NCBI GenBank assembly: GCA_030424865.1
Contig: JAUHVR010000010.1
Coordinates: 1 to 64,000, forward strand
Length of the DNA: 64,000 nucleotides
From: Alphaproteobacteria bacterium
GTDB taxonomy: Bacteria; Pseudomonadota; Alphaproteobacteria; Rhodobacterales; Rhodobacteraceae
Direction: 5' to 3'
Below, piece after piece: positions 63,125-64,000 of the stretch. The translations under genes and the position numbers were made by a program. How positions within the stretch are numbered: position 1 is the first letter of the stretch; each line of letters begins with the position of its first letter. The notes under the pieces are model-generated. The model ran no database searches, was not told where the DNA came from, and was given only the letters and a program-made list of their open reading frames with translations.

Positions 63125-64000
63125 ATGACCAACGCAAAACCCCGGGCCGGATTCATCGGCGTCGGACTGATGGGTCATGGCATGGCGAAGAACCTGATCG
63201 AGGGTGGCTATGCAATGACCGTGATGGGCAACCGCAATCGCAAACCGGTCGAGGACCTGTTGGAACGGGGCGCGGTAGAGGCCGCAAGCCCTGCTGACGT
63301 CGGACGGAACGCCGAGGTCGTCTTTCTGTGCCTGCCGGGCTCGCCGCAGATCGAGCAGGTGGTGACCGGGGCAGAGGGGTTGCTAGACGGCATGGCCGAG
63401 GGATCGGTGATCGTCGATTGCTCGACGGCCGATCCGGTCTCGACCCTGAAACTGGCGGCTGCGGCGGCCGAAAAAGGCGTTGGCTTTGTGGATGCGCCAC
63501 TGTCGCGGACCCCGAAAGAGGCTTGGGAGGGCACGCTGGACATGATGGTCGGCGCCTCGGACACGCTGTTCGACACCGTGAAACCCGCGCTTGAGTGTGT
63601 GGCGGGCAAGATCGTCCACATCGGGGCGGTCGGCGACGGACACAAGATGAAGCTGCTGAACAACTTTGTCTCATTGGGCTACGCCGCGCTGTATTCCGAG
63701 GCGCTGTCGGTCGCGGCCAAATCCGGCATCCCGCGTGAGGCGTTTCACAGTGTCATCGATGGGGGCCGCATGGACTGCGGGTTCTACCAGACTTTCATGG
63801 AATGCGCTGTCGGCGGCAACCGCGAGGCGCATAAGTTCACGCTGACCAATGCTTTGAAGGACCTGCTGTACCTCGAAAGCATGGCCGACGCCGCGCGGGT
63901 GGCGAACCCCTTGGGCAATGCCGCCAAGAACAGCTTTGCCATGGCCGTTTCGGCCGGTGGTGGTGGTGCCGAGGACTACGTTCCGCATCTCGCTGACTTT
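63125..64000 (+). CDS. 3-hydroxyisobutyrate-dehydrogenase-like oxidoreductase, 3' end outside window
   Basis: 292 codons are visible from ATG 63125, probably missing only the last few residues. NAD fold GFIGVGLMGHGMAKNLIEGG (residues 9-28). Substrate motif VDAPLSRTPKEAWEGTL with the DAPLSR variant of the usual DAPVSGG. Catalytic Lys in GHKMKLLNNF (about 178). Such enzymes reduce or oxidise beta-hydroxyacids. It follows the Gfo/Idh gene by 57 bp and completes the operon in view. Confidence 0.88.
   Translation, partial: MTNAKPRAGFIGVGLMGHGMAKNLIEGGYAMTVMGNRNRKPVEDLLERGAVEAASPADVGRNAEVVFLCLPGSPQIEQVVTGAEGLLDGMAEGSVIVDCSTADPVSTLKLAAAAAEKGVGFVDAPLSRTPKEAWEGTLDMMVGASDTLFDTVKPALECVAGKIVHIGAVGDGHKMKLLNNFVSLGYAALYSEALSVAAKSGIPREAFHSVIDGGRMDCGFYQTFMECAVGGNREAHKFTLTNALKDLLYLESMADAARVANPLGNAAKNSFAMAVSAGGGGAEDYVPHLADF

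Overview
The window reads as a chromosomal segment of a GC-rich alphaproteobacterium of the Rhodobacterales/Roseobacter type. The signs are the split F0 ATP synthase operon with separate b' and b subunits, the rpsP-rimM-trmD-rplS region, an MbfA-type iron exporter with an Irr-like palindrome, glutathione-dependent formaldehyde oxidation genes, and dense operons in which start and stop codons overlap (ATGA, GTGA, TGATG). No tRNA, rRNA or CRISPR array was seen.

Layout. 1-125: one end of an IS3-type insertion sequence, cut by the window edge. 140-13462 (all minus strand): a BMP-family ABC importer, a cytosine-deaminase-like amidohydrolase, CoxD/CoxE maturation factors, a GAF-Fis regulator, and coxG-coxS-coxL-coxM encoding a form II (AYRGAGR) molybdenum hydroxylase. 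The grouping suggests uptake, deamination and hydroxylation of an N-heterocycle rather than CO oxidation. 13572-16795: a Tat-exported sugar-lactone-oxidase-like flavoprotein with three unrecognised partners. 16973-18065: a Nudix hydrolase and a flavodoxin-fold protein. 18505-31580: the translation/secretion block rpmE, rplS, trmD, rimM, rpsP, aroQ, ffh. It is interrupted by a sulfotransferase, small membrane proteins and a remarkable array of nine consecutive GNAT acetyltransferase genes.

31860-38198: redox and regulator genes (DoxX, azoreductase/LysR, transporters, transglutaminase-like, ArsR, and MarR coupled to a deiodinase-like protein). 38383-40984: the F0 operon atpI-B-E-X-F. 41059-48541: peroxiredoxin-like, AraC, EthD, MFS, alpha/beta hydrolase, ornithine-cyclodeaminase-like, HAD, YaiI and soluble transhydrogenase. 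48546-54986: S-formylglutathione hydrolase and S-(hydroxymethyl)glutathione dehydrogenase bracket MbfA, TetR, GNAT, ClpP-like and ACT genes. 55165-56390: the remains of nadC (three frameshifts plus a stop) and nadB (mostly deleted), beside a 25-bp inverted repeat. 56482-64000: an aminotransferase, then a sugar module (ThuA-like, two Gfo/Idh/MocA oxidoreductases, GntR, a sugar isomerase and a 3-hydroxyisobutyrate-dehydrogenase-like gene that runs off the end). A decayed C-terminus of a sugar ABC ATPase lies upstream of the first oxidoreductase.

All family calls rest on reading motifs and overall resemblance from memory. No database search was run.
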